Positions 23,702 through 31,742 of a DNA stretch of 37,178 nt are shown piece by piece. How positions within the stretch are numbered: position 1 is the first letter of the stretch; each line of letters opens with the position of its first letter. Under the pieces are notes generated by a model. The model did not search any database. It saw only the letters and a program-made list of their open reading frames with translations, and was not told the origin of the DNA. Position numbers and translations under genes: made by a program. The stretch comes from Stieleria mannarensis (GTDB taxonomy: Bacteria; Planctomycetota; Planctomycetia; Pirellulales; Pirellulaceae): contig NZ_JACEHH010000067.1 in NCBI RefSeq assembly GCF_014154935.1, forward strand, positions 1 through 37,178, read 5' to 3'.

Positions 23702-24940
23702 TCAGCCGGCGACCTTGATCAACCCATTCTCGCTGCGGAAATACAATGCGTTGCCGCTGACGGCGGGGCTGGCCAGGACCGATTCGCCCAGCTCTGACTC
23801 GGCGATGACTTTGCCCTTGTCACCTTGGTCTTCGACGACCAGGACTTTGCCGTCCGAACCGACGACGTACAGTCCCGTGGCGGTCAACACCGGTGTCGCC
23901 CACACATTGTTCAGTTTCCCTAGCCGTGCCGTCCACAACACCGATCCGTCACTGATCGATCCGGCCATCAACGTGCTTCCGCGTCCCATGTAGATTCGAT
24001 CGTTCGATGCCACCGGGCTGCATCGTTGGGGACGCAGCTTGTTGCTCTGCCACTGGATCGTCGCAACCGCCTCGTCCCCTGCGGCTTCCGCGGCACTCAG
24101 TCGGATCGCCGTGGTCGATTGCCCGGGCACGATGATGTACGGCGACGCAAAGGTGCTCGACGCCGTCCCGTCGCCGGAAACGTCAAAGCGTTTCAGCACT
24201 TCACCGGACTTGGCATCGACCAGCTCGACGCCTGCCCCGTTGTGCATCGCGACGGCCGAAATTCCATCCTCAGACGTCACCGGTTGCGGCGACGACCAGT
24301 TGGACGACGCGTTTCGAGCGTTGGTCCACAGGATCTCGCCAGTGCTCGCGTCGATTCCGGCGGCAAAGGAATCACCTTGGTTTTCCAATTGCACGACGAC
24401 CACGCCATCGACGACGACCGGCGAGCTGCTCATGCTGATGTCGTTGCCGGTCTTGGGATGATCGATCGCCAGTGCGCGGTACCAAACCAAATGCCCATCG
24501 AGGTCATAGCAGACCAGATCGCAGCTGCTGAACAACGCAAAGATCCGCTCGCCGTCGCTGGCCGGCGTCGGTGAGGCGTTGGAGCTAGTCGGGTGGGTGA
24601 ACGGCCGGCCCGTCGCTCGCATCGGTCGCGACCACCGCAGTTTTCCGTCGGCGACCGAATACGATTCGACATACAGATCGCGTTCGTCTTCGCCGCCGCA
24701 TCCGGTCACGATCACCTGATCCCCGATCACCAATGGGCCACCGATCCCTCGTCCCGTGGTCGCCACGCGCCAGGCAATGTTCTTTCCGGATTCAAAATTA
24801 AACTCAGCCGGCGTCTTCGCCTCCGGATCAAACGACCGGCCGTCACCGCGAAAACCAAGCCAATCCCCCGCGTGGGCAGTGCAAGTTGTCAACGCGAATA
24901 CGGCAGCGACACAGAACACCAAGAATCGAGAACGGAACAT
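23702..24940 (-). CDS. Secreted PQQ-like beta-propeller protein
   Basis: This is a 412-residue exported beta-propeller. The signal peptide (FLVFCVAAVFALTTCTAHA) is followed directly by DWLGFRGDGRS, the hallmark beginning of planctomycete PQQ-like repeat proteins. Blades recur as a strand, a GxxLW-type turn and a new strand: GKLRWSRP, GHLVWYRA, GEILWTNA, GSVLWTAR. No PQQ cofactor site is evident, so an enzymatic role is doubtful; a binding or scaffold role is as likely. A longer frame begins at 24991, but its first residues (TGWKPIP) are translation of the repeat at 24967-24992. I therefore place the start at ATG 24940. Confidence 0.85.
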   Translation of the reverse strand: MFRSRFLVFCVAAVFALTTCTAHAGDWLGFRGDGRSFDPEAKTPAEFNFESGKNIAWRVATTGRGIGGPLVIGDQVIVTGCGGEDERDLYVESYSVADGKLRWSRPMRATGRPFTHPTSSNASPTPASDGERIFALFSSCDLVCYDLDGHLVWYRALAIDHPKTGNDISMSSSPVVVDGVVVVQLENQGDSFAAGIDASTGEILWTNARNASSNWSSPQPVTSEDGISAVAMHNGAGVELVDAKSGEVLKRFDVSGDGTASSTFASPYIIVPGQSTTAIRLSAAEAAGDEAVATIQWQSNKLRPQRCSPVASNDRIYMGRGSTLMAGSISDGSVLWTARLGKLNNVWATPVLTATGLYVVGSDGKVLVVEDQGDKGKVIAESELGESVLASPAVSGNALYFRSENGLIKVAG

Positions 24941-24966
24941 GTAAAACCTGAAATGAATTTCAAAAA

Positions 24967-25026
24967 GTGGGATAGGCTTCCAGCCTGTCAAATCACACCC
25001 GTGGGATAGGCTTCCAGCCTGTCAAA
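24967..25026 (+). repeat. Two direct copies of a 26-bp hairpin repeat
   Basis: Identical 26-nt copies occupy 24967-24992 and 25001-25026, with an 8-nt spacer. The core GGGATAGGCTTCCAGCC includes AGGCT-TCC-AGCCT, a 5-bp hairpin. They lie between the propeller gene and the oxidoreductase gene. Confidence 0.9.
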
Positions 25027-25047
25027 CGCCAACACCGATCTGTCGTT

Positions 25048-26334
25048 TCACGCCCAATCCCGCTCGGGACGCGAGCGCAACCGGTTCGCCTCGTCATCCC
25101 CGACAAACGTTTCCGTCGCCGGATCGACTCGCAACGTCCGCTGCAACAACCATGAAAGCGCCGCGGCGTGCGATGCGGTGTGCGACCGACGCATGACGAC
25201 ATGATTCGCGTTAGGCAACTCGCGTGATTTGATGCAGTCCAGAAAGTTTCTCGAGTGGGCTTCGACGTCCAACCCCGACTTCTTCTTTGGTAGCTCTGGC
25301 AATCCGCTGCCGATCGACTCGGGTTTGATCACGATGCCGCCGCTATCGCCGACTTCGACCGACCCCTGCGTGCCCTCGAAACGCACCGGACAGGTGCCCA
25401 ATGACTGAACCCAACCGGGCCGCTCGCCGAACGGGGTTTCCAAGAAATGGATCCGTAACTCCACGCCGTTGTCATAGTGGGCGGTGATCCCTTTTTCGTC
25501 CGGCGTGTATTCGACCGGCATCGTGTCATCGGCTTGGTTGGCCCACTGACACAGGTCGATCGTGTGGGCGCCCCAATCCAGCAACCGCGCGCCGGAATCA
25601 AAATCGACGTACCCGCGCCAACGACCGTTGACGTAATCCTGGTGGAACGGTCGCCAGGGGGCCGGACCGAGCCACATGTTCCAGTCGCACACCTGCCGGT
25701 CCGGCGTCGGCTGTCCCGGCAACCACGTCGTATTGATCTCCGGCATGTAGACGGTGGCGTGCAGCGTTTGAAGTTTGCCGAGTTTTCCCGAGTGGGCGAG
25801 CTGGACCGCCTGGACAAAATTAGCGACGGTGCGTCGCTGCGTGCCGGCTTGGAAGACACGCCCGGTTCGTTCGACGGTTTCGGAAAGACGACGACACAGA
25901 TCGATTGTGATCCCGCATGGCTTTTCGCTGTAGACGTCCTTTCCGGCTTCGGCGGCCAACATCGACGCGGTCGCGTGCCAGCGATCTCCCGTCGCGATCA
26001 GCACCGCGTCGATGTCCTTGCGGTCCAGAACGCGTCGAAAGTCGATCACCGTCTCGCAGTTGGTGTTGCCGTACTGCTGGTCGACCAGTTGTTTTCCCTG
26101 TTCACGTCGATTCGCTTGGACGTCGGCGATCGTGACGCACTCGACATCGGCATGTTTCAACATCCCTCCCAGCACGTACCGGCACCGCGGTCCGATCCCG
26201 ATCACGCCCAATCGAATGCGTTCACTGGCGGCCGCGCTGGCCGGGCGAGGCCGGATCGCAGTGCTCAACGCAAACGGGGAAACGGCGGCGATGCCGGCAG
26301 CCTTGAGCAGGGTTCTTCGGTGTGACATGAGCAT
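25048..26334 (-). CDS. Tat-exported Gfo/Idh/MocA family oxidoreductase
   Basis: This 428-residue NAD(P)-dependent dehydrogenase-like protein has unknown substrate. The Tat signal is HRRTLLKAAG with a short Ala-rich core ending near residue 36. The Rossmann loop is LGVIGIGPRCRY, and EKP at 137-139 carries the presumed catalytic Lys. The C-terminal domain contains GARLLDWGAHTIDLCQW with the conserved His. ATG at 26334 or 26328 are both possible; neither has a clear ribosome site, and the longest frame (26394) would put 20 residues before the Tat motif. It differs from the oxidoreductase at 3106-4608 in length and in domain details, so the two are not a recent duplicate pair. Confidence 0.86.
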   Translation of the reverse strand: MLMSHRRTLLKAAGIAAVSPFALSTAIRPRPASAAASERIRLGVIGIGPRCRYVLGGMLKHADVECVTIADVQANRREQGKQLVDQQYGNTNCETVIDFRRVLDRKDIDAVLIATGDRWHATASMLAAEAGKDVYSEKPCGITIDLCRRLSETVERTGRVFQAGTQRRTVANFVQAVQLAHSGKLGKLQTLHATVYMPEINTTWLPGQPTPDRQVCDWNMWLGPAPWRPFHQDYVNGRWRGYVDFDSGARLLDWGAHTIDLCQWANQADDTMPVEYTPDEKGITAHYDNGVELRIHFLETPFGERPGWVQSLGTCPVRFEGTQGSVEVGDSGGIVIKPESIGSGLPELPKKKSGLDVEAHSRNFLDCIKSRELPNANHVVMRRSHTASHAAALSWLLQRTLRVDPATETFVGDDEANRLRSRPERDWA

Positions 26335-26410
26335 GGCGAGCGGGAGAGATATGGGGGGTTCGAGGGCAGGGGCCCAGATTATAGCAGGCCGCAACGCCGA
26401 CGATGTGTCC

Positions 26411-29400
26411 TCAACCCAGACGCGGCGGCATCCATCGCTCCATCACGTGGTCGACAATCTGGGGCGAATTGGGCTTCAAAAAGTCGCTCACGACCACGTC
26501 ACTATCGGCCTCGTCCTCACCCTCGGCTGGCTGGCGGGCGATAAAATTGATCACGAACAACGCGTCGATCGGAGAAATTTTTCCGTCCTGATTGACGTCA
26601 TAAAATGCGTCCGAAAACGTCCCGAGCTCGACCGGATGCTTTAATTCCTGGGTTTGGGGGTCAAAGTAGAACGCTTGGGCGATCGCATTGATGACCAGCA
26701 GTGCATCGATCGGTGACACGCCATCACCGGCACTGACGTCAACCGGATTAAGGGGGTTGGTCCAGGGCGAAACATCCGCCATGCGTACTTCGATCCCATC
26801 GGCTTGGAATCGCCGGTAAAAGGTCGCGTCTTCGAACACGTGCCCTGCGTAGCGCCAATCGTCAACGGTCGATAACGCAGCGGTATGATCGACGATCCAA
26901 TCAAGCCGACTGGATGATTCGCCCAGGGCGTGACGGACAGTCTGGGGACTCAAACGAACGCCGTGCGAGAAAGTCGTGTCCTGGATCACTTGACCGATCC
27001 CCGACAGAGTCAAACGGTCGTCAATTCCGTTGGCCGGATCGAAATAGGTGCCGGAGATGACCAGCGAGTCGGTGCCGCCGTTTCCCTCCACGGCGATCAC
27101 CCATGGCGACCCATTGCCCGCGGGATCGACGCCGGATAGGTCGGCCAAGACCAGCGCGTCGTTTGCAAAGCTGCCGCGAAGTGTGATTGAGTCGATGTCC
27201 TGGGACGCTGTCGCCAAAATCACACCGTTGACCGTGGTGAACACCACGTTCTGCTGGCCCATTAGGACTCCGATAGGTCCGTTGGCCGCACTGATCACGA
27301 CGTCACGTTGAGCTTCATAGGCGCCGATGTCAACGCCTCCGCCCACGCCGTCGCTGTCCAGTGCGACCGACCGCGGCCCAAGAATCGAATCAAACGGGAT
27401 CGGCTCCAACCGATCGCCATCGCCGTCCACGTCGAATTGATCGAGAGAGCGGCGTGTTTCGTCGCCGGCGTCATGGGCCGGACTTCCCGGCAACGTTGCG
27501 TGAAAATGCACTCCATTGGAAGCGATCGTTCGCTCGCCCAGCAAGGCATCGGTATCGTTCCGATCATTGGCATTGAATCCGGCAATGGAATCATCGACGA
27601 CAAGGTTCGATCCGTGTGAGATGATTCTGCCGGGCGGTTCAGTTCCCGAACGCGTGTTGACGATCGCTTGCGTTCCCGCAACGCTGGATGCGAAAATCGA
27701 ATTTGCCAGCTCGGCGTTTCCATCAAGTCCGGCGTTGGGACGAATCACAAAGTCGGCGCCGATCGGCGCGAAGTTACCGACAAAGGTCGAACCTTCGATG
27801 GTCGTCACCCGCGCGACATTGCCATCGGTAATCCGGCTGTGCACCGCCCCGCCGTGTTGTCCGGATTGATTGCCGCTGGCGGTGATCCCGACCAGCTCCA
27901 GCGATGCGTTAAAGCCGCCGATCGCGCCGCCGTTGCCGGCCGCTTGATTGTTGACAAACGACGAATGAATCACCTGGGCCGTCATATTGTTGGCAAAGAT
28001 CGCCCCCGCGGCAAAAGGCGACTGGTTGCCTTCGAAATGGCAATCCTTGACGACCAAACGGTTCCGCAATGCGAAAATCGCACCGCCGGAGGAGGGCGAT
28101 TTTCCACCGGTCAAGGTCAGCCCTTGAATCAAGAACCTCAAGCCGATGTCTTCGTTGGCCTGAAACACAAACTGGCGATTCTGGTTGTCGCCGTCGATCG
28201 TCAACTTGTCCGCTCCCGGGCCGATCAAGTCCAGGTCGTCGTAGACAAACAGGGTCCGCCCGGACGTCAATCGAATCGTCTCGCCGAACAGCGCATCGTC
28301 AAACGAAATCGAGTTGGGGCCGATGCGCAGATTGCTCAGATGGATCGCTTCGCGCAAGGTTAGATCGGAAAGGTCGGGTCCGTCGCCACGAAACAGAACA
28401 TCGATCGTGTTGTTAACGACCAAATGATCCGGGACGTCGATCCCGACCTGAATCTCGAACGCCCCCGCGTCGACGGTCGCAGTCCCGCTCCCCCCGTCAA
28501 CCGATCGGTGAAAGGTTCCTCCTCGCTGATCGGTGGAAAGTGCCACATCATCCGCCGTGCCCATCAACAAATCCGGTCCCGGCCCGACCGCTCCGTCGTT
28601 CAGCCCAAGATCGACCGCAAAATCCAAGGGGTGCAGTGCCCGGGTGGGAACGGTGCCGCCGTTGTCACTCAGCGGACCGATGTTGCCTTCGAACGAAAGC
28701 ACCCGCCGATCCTGGGGCGTCAAATTGGCCGACGCAACCGAATGGTCCGTCAAATTGCCCCCCAGAGAAACCGCTGTGGCGCTACCGCTGCCATCGGGAG
28801 GCCCCGCGAGCAATTCGGAGACGTTCGACTGACCGAATATAATCGAGTTGGCATACCGCAATACCGCATCCCCACCCTTGGTGCCGCTGCGGATGTTGCG
28901 CCCTTGCGGCGCTTCGTTGTCCATCACCGTGACATGAATGAGGTCCAGCGTCGAACTTTGGTTTGGGTCGTGGGTGAAGTGGTCAATCCCACCCCCGATC
29001 ACGTCAGCCGTATTATCGCTAACCGTTGTATTCGTCAGTGTGCTATTGGATTCCTGGACCGAAATCCCGCCGCCAAAATCGGCCGAATTGCCGCTGATCG
29101 AACTGCCGTCAATGTGCAGAATCGCTCGACTGACGCTGATCGCCCCTCCGATCGTCGCTTGATTGGCGACCAAGTGAGAATCGCGGATCAACAACCTCGA
29201 TCGACTGGCGGAATTCAAGTAGATCGCTCCGCCGAAGGAATCCCCGGAGGGAATAAAGACCGGAGCGACACCGTTTTGCAGGCTCAACCCTTGCACCGAG
29301 AAAAACTGCGGGCCGCTGGAATCGGTGAAGCGAAAGATTCGTGACTGATTGCCCGCGTCGATCACGGATCGGTCGGCGCCAAGACCGACAATCGAAATCG

Positions 29401-29662
29401 ATTCGCTGACCTGGATTTCTCCCAGTGCCAAATCGATCGTTTGCCCACCGAGCGCTGGCGCAAACTCGATCGTGTCGCTTCCCGGGTCGCCGGCAACACT
29501 TCCGTCCACACTGATGTTGGCGTTCGCCGCCACAATGGCTTCGCGAAGCGTCAACTCCCCGTCGGTCGCCAGATTATCCGCAGCGCTGGTCACGACCAAC
29601 GTCGCCAGCATCCGCCGTGATTCGAGTGGTTCAAGTCGCGGTCGAAAGCGAGATTTTAGCAT
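26411..29662 (-). CDS. Large secreted parallel beta-helix protein with LEPR-XLL N-terminus and dockerin repeats
   Basis: This 1083-residue surface or secreted protein opens with RPRLEPLESRRMLA, the planctomycete LEPR-XLL signal-associated motif. Two halves each begin with a GELTLREAI or DLTLREAI motif (about 37-43 and 435-441), typical of right-handed beta-helix proteins. Both continue with rung-like repeats rich in Gly, Asn and Ser (GGAIYLNSASRSRL, GGAIFALRNRLVV). The C-terminus has two type I dockerin-like calcium repeats: DVSAGDGVSPIDALLVINAI near 970-995 and DVNQDGKISPIDALFVINFI near 1018-1042. No cohesin partner is in the window. The longest frame begins at 29803 but lacks the motif at its start, so I used ATG 29662. 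A polysaccharide-binding or adhesion role is inferred. Confidence 0.85.
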   Translation of the reverse strand: MLKSRFRPRLEPLESRRMLATLVVTSAADNLATDGELTLREAIVAANANISVDGSVAGDPGSDTIEFAPALGGQTIDLALGEIQVSESISIVGLGADRSVIDAGNQSRIFRFTDSSGPQFFSVQGLSLQNGVAPVFIPSGDSFGGAIYLNSASRSRLLIRDSHLVANQATIGGAISVSRAILHIDGSSISGNSADFGGGISVQESNSTLTNTTVSDNTADVIGGGIDHFTHDPNQSSTLDLIHVTVMDNEAPQGRNIRSGTKGGDAVLRYANSIIFGQSNVSELLAGPPDGSGSATAVSLGGNLTDHSVASANLTPQDRRVLSFEGNIGPLSDNGGTVPTRALHPLDFAVDLGLNDGAVGPGPDLLMGTADDVALSTDQRGGTFHRSVDGGSGTATVDAGAFEIQVGIDVPDHLVVNNTIDVLFRGDGPDLSDLTLREAIHLSNLRIGPNSISFDDALFGETIRLTSGRTLFVYDDLDLIGPGADKLTIDGDNQNRQFVFQANEDIGLRFLIQGLTLTGGKSPSSGGAIFALRNRLVVKDCHFEGNQSPFAAGAIFANNMTAQVIHSSFVNNQAAGNGGAIGGFNASLELVGITASGNQSGQHGGAVHSRITDGNVARVTTIEGSTFVGNFAPIGADFVIRPNAGLDGNAELANSIFASSVAGTQAIVNTRSGTEPPGRIISHGSNLVVDDSIAGFNANDRNDTDALLGERTIASNGVHFHATLPGSPAHDAGDETRRSLDQFDVDGDGDRLEPIPFDSILGPRSVALDSDGVGGGVDIGAYEAQRDVVISAANGPIGVLMGQQNVVFTTVNGVILATASQDIDSITLRGSFANDALVLADLSGVDPAGNGSPWVIAVEGNGGTDSLVISGTYFDPANGIDDRLTLSGIGQVIQDTTFSHGVRLSPQTVRHALGESSSRLDWIVDHTAALSTVDDWRYAGHVFEDATFYRRFQADGIEVRMADVSPWTNPLNPVDVSAGDGVSPIDALLVINAIAQAFYFDPQTQELKHPVELGTFSDAFYDVNQDGKISPIDALFVINFIARQPAEGEDEADSDVVVSDFLKPNSPQIVDHVMERWMPPRLG

Positions 29663-29816
29663 CAGAAACGATGGGAGGAGTGTGGCATTCGGATCGGGGT
29701 CCGGCTCAGCATACACAAGTTCCCTCACCGATGTGCCGCCAACCGCACGACGGCCCTTCCGGGCGGTCGCCCCGCGCGCCCCGCGTGCCGACGCCCCTCT
29801 CACCGCACGCGAAACC

Positions 29817-30335
29817 TCACGGCACCACTAAACCATACCGCGAGCAATCGACCACGATCTCCACGTCGCCCTTCTTCCCCAACACGATCACCCGCGCCGG
29901 CCCTCCGGCGGCGATTTCACCTCGGATCGCAAGATGGAACGCGGCCTCCAGCTTGGGACCACGCAGACGATACAAACTCCACTTGTCCGGACCATGCTTG
30001 ACCATTTCGATCGTGACCCCGATCGTCTCGATCAACTCGGCGTCGCCGTCGCCGCGCACGTGCGGTTTTTGAAGTCCGCCGATCAGTTTGCCGAACTCAT
30101 CGAACTCGGGCGTGTTGCCGTCCAGCAGCAGCACTCCACGCCAACGCGTAGCATCGACTAGCACCCGGATCTGATGAACCGGACGCGGCGATTCGTTGAG
30201 CACCAATCCGGGTGTCAGCGGCCCGGATTGCAGTTCGATCTGGGGTTTGATCGATTCGCCATCGTCAGACTGTGCCGGCGCGGTCCAATGGAACCCCATC
30301 GCGACAACGAACAGTGTTGACAGAATGCATCGCAT
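29817..30335 (-). CDS. Small secreted protein of unknown function
   Basis: The 172-residue protein has a signal peptide (CILSTLFVVAMGFHWTAPAQS) and no domain I recognise. The mature part alternates beta-strand-like segments (IRVLVDATRWRGVLLLDG, RVIVLGKKGDVEIVVDCSRYG), suggesting a compact beta fold. Two ATGs, at 30341 and 30335, lie behind GGGGGAA; the second has the better spacing and was chosen. It precedes the large beta-helix gene by 154 nt on the same strand. Confidence 0.65.
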   Translation of the reverse strand: MRCILSTLFVVAMGFHWTAPAQSDDGESIKPQIELQSGPLTPGLVLNESPRPVHQIRVLVDATRWRGVLLLDGNTPEFDEFGKLIGGLQKPHVRGDGDAELIETIGVTIEMVKHGPDKWSLYRLRGPKLEAAFHLAIRGEIAAGGPARVIVLGKKGDVEIVVDCSRYGLVVP

Positions 30336-30547
30336 CTCCATTTCCCCCGTGTGGAACAGAATGGCGCTGAAGTTGGTGTGAGCGACCAGCCAACGTTTTC
30401 AAAAGGTCATTCTCCCCCGCAACGCCTGGACTGCGATTAAACGCAACCGGCTCACGCCGGCGTGTCGGGCCGTCCAGTGTACCCCCATCCGCACCAAGTC
30501 AAGCATTTCCCCTCCCCGACAGAGGTCGTGCGTTTTTTGGAAATCAA

Positions 30548-30562
30548 CCTCCTGGCAGGAGG
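30548..30562. repeat. Hairpin CCTCCT-GGC-AGGAGG
   Basis: A perfect 6-bp stem with a 3-nt loop. Its loop and stem composition match the hairpin at 30674-30694 with a changed stem. Confidence 0.75.
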
Positions 30563-30673
30563 GTCGAGCGTAGCGAGGGAAGGTCGAACGGTGAACTGCC
30601 GAACAAGCTTCTGTCCTTCGGGCACATCGAATCGCGGATCAACCCTCCCCGCGTCGTCGCTCACTCCTCCGCG

Positions 30674-30694
30674 ACCCTCCCTGCCAGGGAGGGT
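30674..30694. repeat. Hairpin ACCCTCCCT-GCC-AGGGAGGGT
   Basis: A perfect 9-bp stem with a 3-nt loop. A second AGGGAGGGTGAA copy follows near 30754-30765, just after the stop of the TPR gene read on the minus strand. Confidence 0.85.
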
Positions 30695-30774
30695 GAAGTC
30701 GTAAACGCCTGTTAAATCAGAGGCTAAAAACCGCACGACCTCGACAGGGAGGGTGAATGACGTGATTGAGTCAC

Positions 30775-31572
30775 CTAGCCGAAGATCCCTTTCTTGGGCA
30801 GAATCGACGTCGGGCTTCCCAGCGCCTTTTCGGACTTCTTGACCGCCTTGCGGAACTCCTTGTCCTTTCCGAACTCGGGGATTCGCGACAACAGATCCTT
30901 GTACTCCGCGATCGCCTCTTCGTGCATCTGTTTGCCTTGGTAGGCGCCGGCCAACATGTAAAACAGTGACGGGTCATAGAAATCGGCCGACTTGCGCAGC
31001 GGCTCGAACGACTTCGCCGCCTCTCCCGGATTGCCGGCCTGGAGTGCGTTGACGCCCTGAATGCGTTTGCTGGTCGGATGCTGGGGGTCAAGCTGAATGG
31101 CTTGATCGAAACATTGATCGGAAAGCTTGGTGTGGCCTTGGCGTTCGTACCAGGACCCGATATCGATCAGCGTGTCAAAATCCTTGGCGTGCTGTTTCGC
31201 CGTCGCGGCAGCCAACTCCATCGCTTCATCCATCTGGTTGAACACCGTCATGCTCTGCAGCAGTTCCAATGCCTTGGAAGGGTCATCCATGTTCTCGGCC
31301 AGATTGGCCAACCCCGATTCGAGGTTTTCCTCCCGAATCCGCTCCCACTCCTTCAGCGGCATCACACGGTGTCGGCGACAGACCGAGCACTCGCCGATGA
31401 TCTGCTTCTTTCCCAGCGGAATGACCGGGATGAACAGCACGACGAAGTAATAGCCCGTTTCGTAGTCGGTCAGCGTGACATGCCGCTGGCACGAATCACA
31501 GATGCCGCCATACACGCGCGGGTTCTTTCGGCCGTAGTACTGGGTCCCGATTCCGTTGATGGTCGTTGGCAT
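30775..31572 (-). CDS. Zinc-ribbon and TPR-repeat protein
   Basis: The 265-residue protein starts with a split zinc ribbon, CDSC (25-28) and CSVC (62-65). The two halves are separated by a hydrophobic GYYFVVLFIPVIPLG segment that could be membrane-embedded. From about residue 95, TPR-like helices follow (YERQGHTKLSDQCFDQAIQLDP at about 155-176, YMLAGAYQGKQMHEEAIAEY near 218-237). TPRs mediate protein binding; the partner is unknown. The ATG at 31572 has only a weak ribosome site. It stands alone, separated from the next upstream gene by a paired repeat module. Confidence 0.8.
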   Translation of the reverse strand: MPTTINGIGTQYYGRKNPRVYGGICDSCQRHVTLTDYETGYYFVVLFIPVIPLGKKQIIGECSVCRRHRVMPLKEWERIREENLESGLANLAENMDDPSKALELLQSMTVFNQMDEAMELAAATAKQHAKDFDTLIDIGSWYERQGHTKLSDQCFDQAIQLDPQHPTSKRIQGVNALQAGNPGEAAKSFEPLRKSADFYDPSLFYMLAGAYQGKQMHEEAIAEYKDLLSRIPEFGKDKEFRKAVKKSEKALGSPTSILPKKGIFG

Positions 31573-31670
31573 CTTAAATGGCGAACAAGCGAGAGACGTA
31601 GGGGGTGTCGATGCAACAGCGTATCCGAAAGCCAGACGTCGTGTTGCGATCTGGAACGCATCAATCCGAT

Positions 31671-31732
31671 GTAGCCACGCTCGCCAGAGCGTGGGAAACG
31701 CTTGGGCGGCACCTTTGGGCGAAGGTAACGAC
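31671..31732. repeat. Paired hairpin module (24-14-24), second copy
   Basis: The left unit (31671-31694, plus) reads GTAGCCACGCTCGCCAG onward; its reverse complement differs from unit B at 3047-3070 at one position. The right unit (31709-31732) has core ACCTT-TGGGC-GAAGGT. The spacer is 14 nt, the same as at 3009-3070. The right unit lies 10 nt after the stop of the 937-residue secreted protein. Confidence 0.8.
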
Positions 31733-31742
31733 GTTGATCTGG

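Larger units (their letters stand above)
30336..30774. other. Intergenic with CCCTCCC-type hairpin repeats
   Basis: No gene is seen. The stretch contains CCTCCT-GGC-AGGAGG (30548-30562), a perfect ACCCTCCCT-GCC-AGGGAGGGT hairpin (30674-30694), and a further AGGGAGGGTGAA copy near 30754-30765. GAGGGTCGAGCGTAGCGAGG follows the first hairpin. Confidence 0.7.

Noticed and set aside
24967..25026. Possible CRISPR array (two 26-nt direct copies)
   Set aside because: There are only two copies, the spacer is 8 nt, and there is no cas gene; the core is a known type of dispersed hairpin.
21579..26334. Polysaccharide utilisation locus around the PL11 lyase
   Set aside because: There are no SusCD-like proteins, sulfatases or other lyases; neighbours are general secreted proteins with wide gaps and repeats between them.
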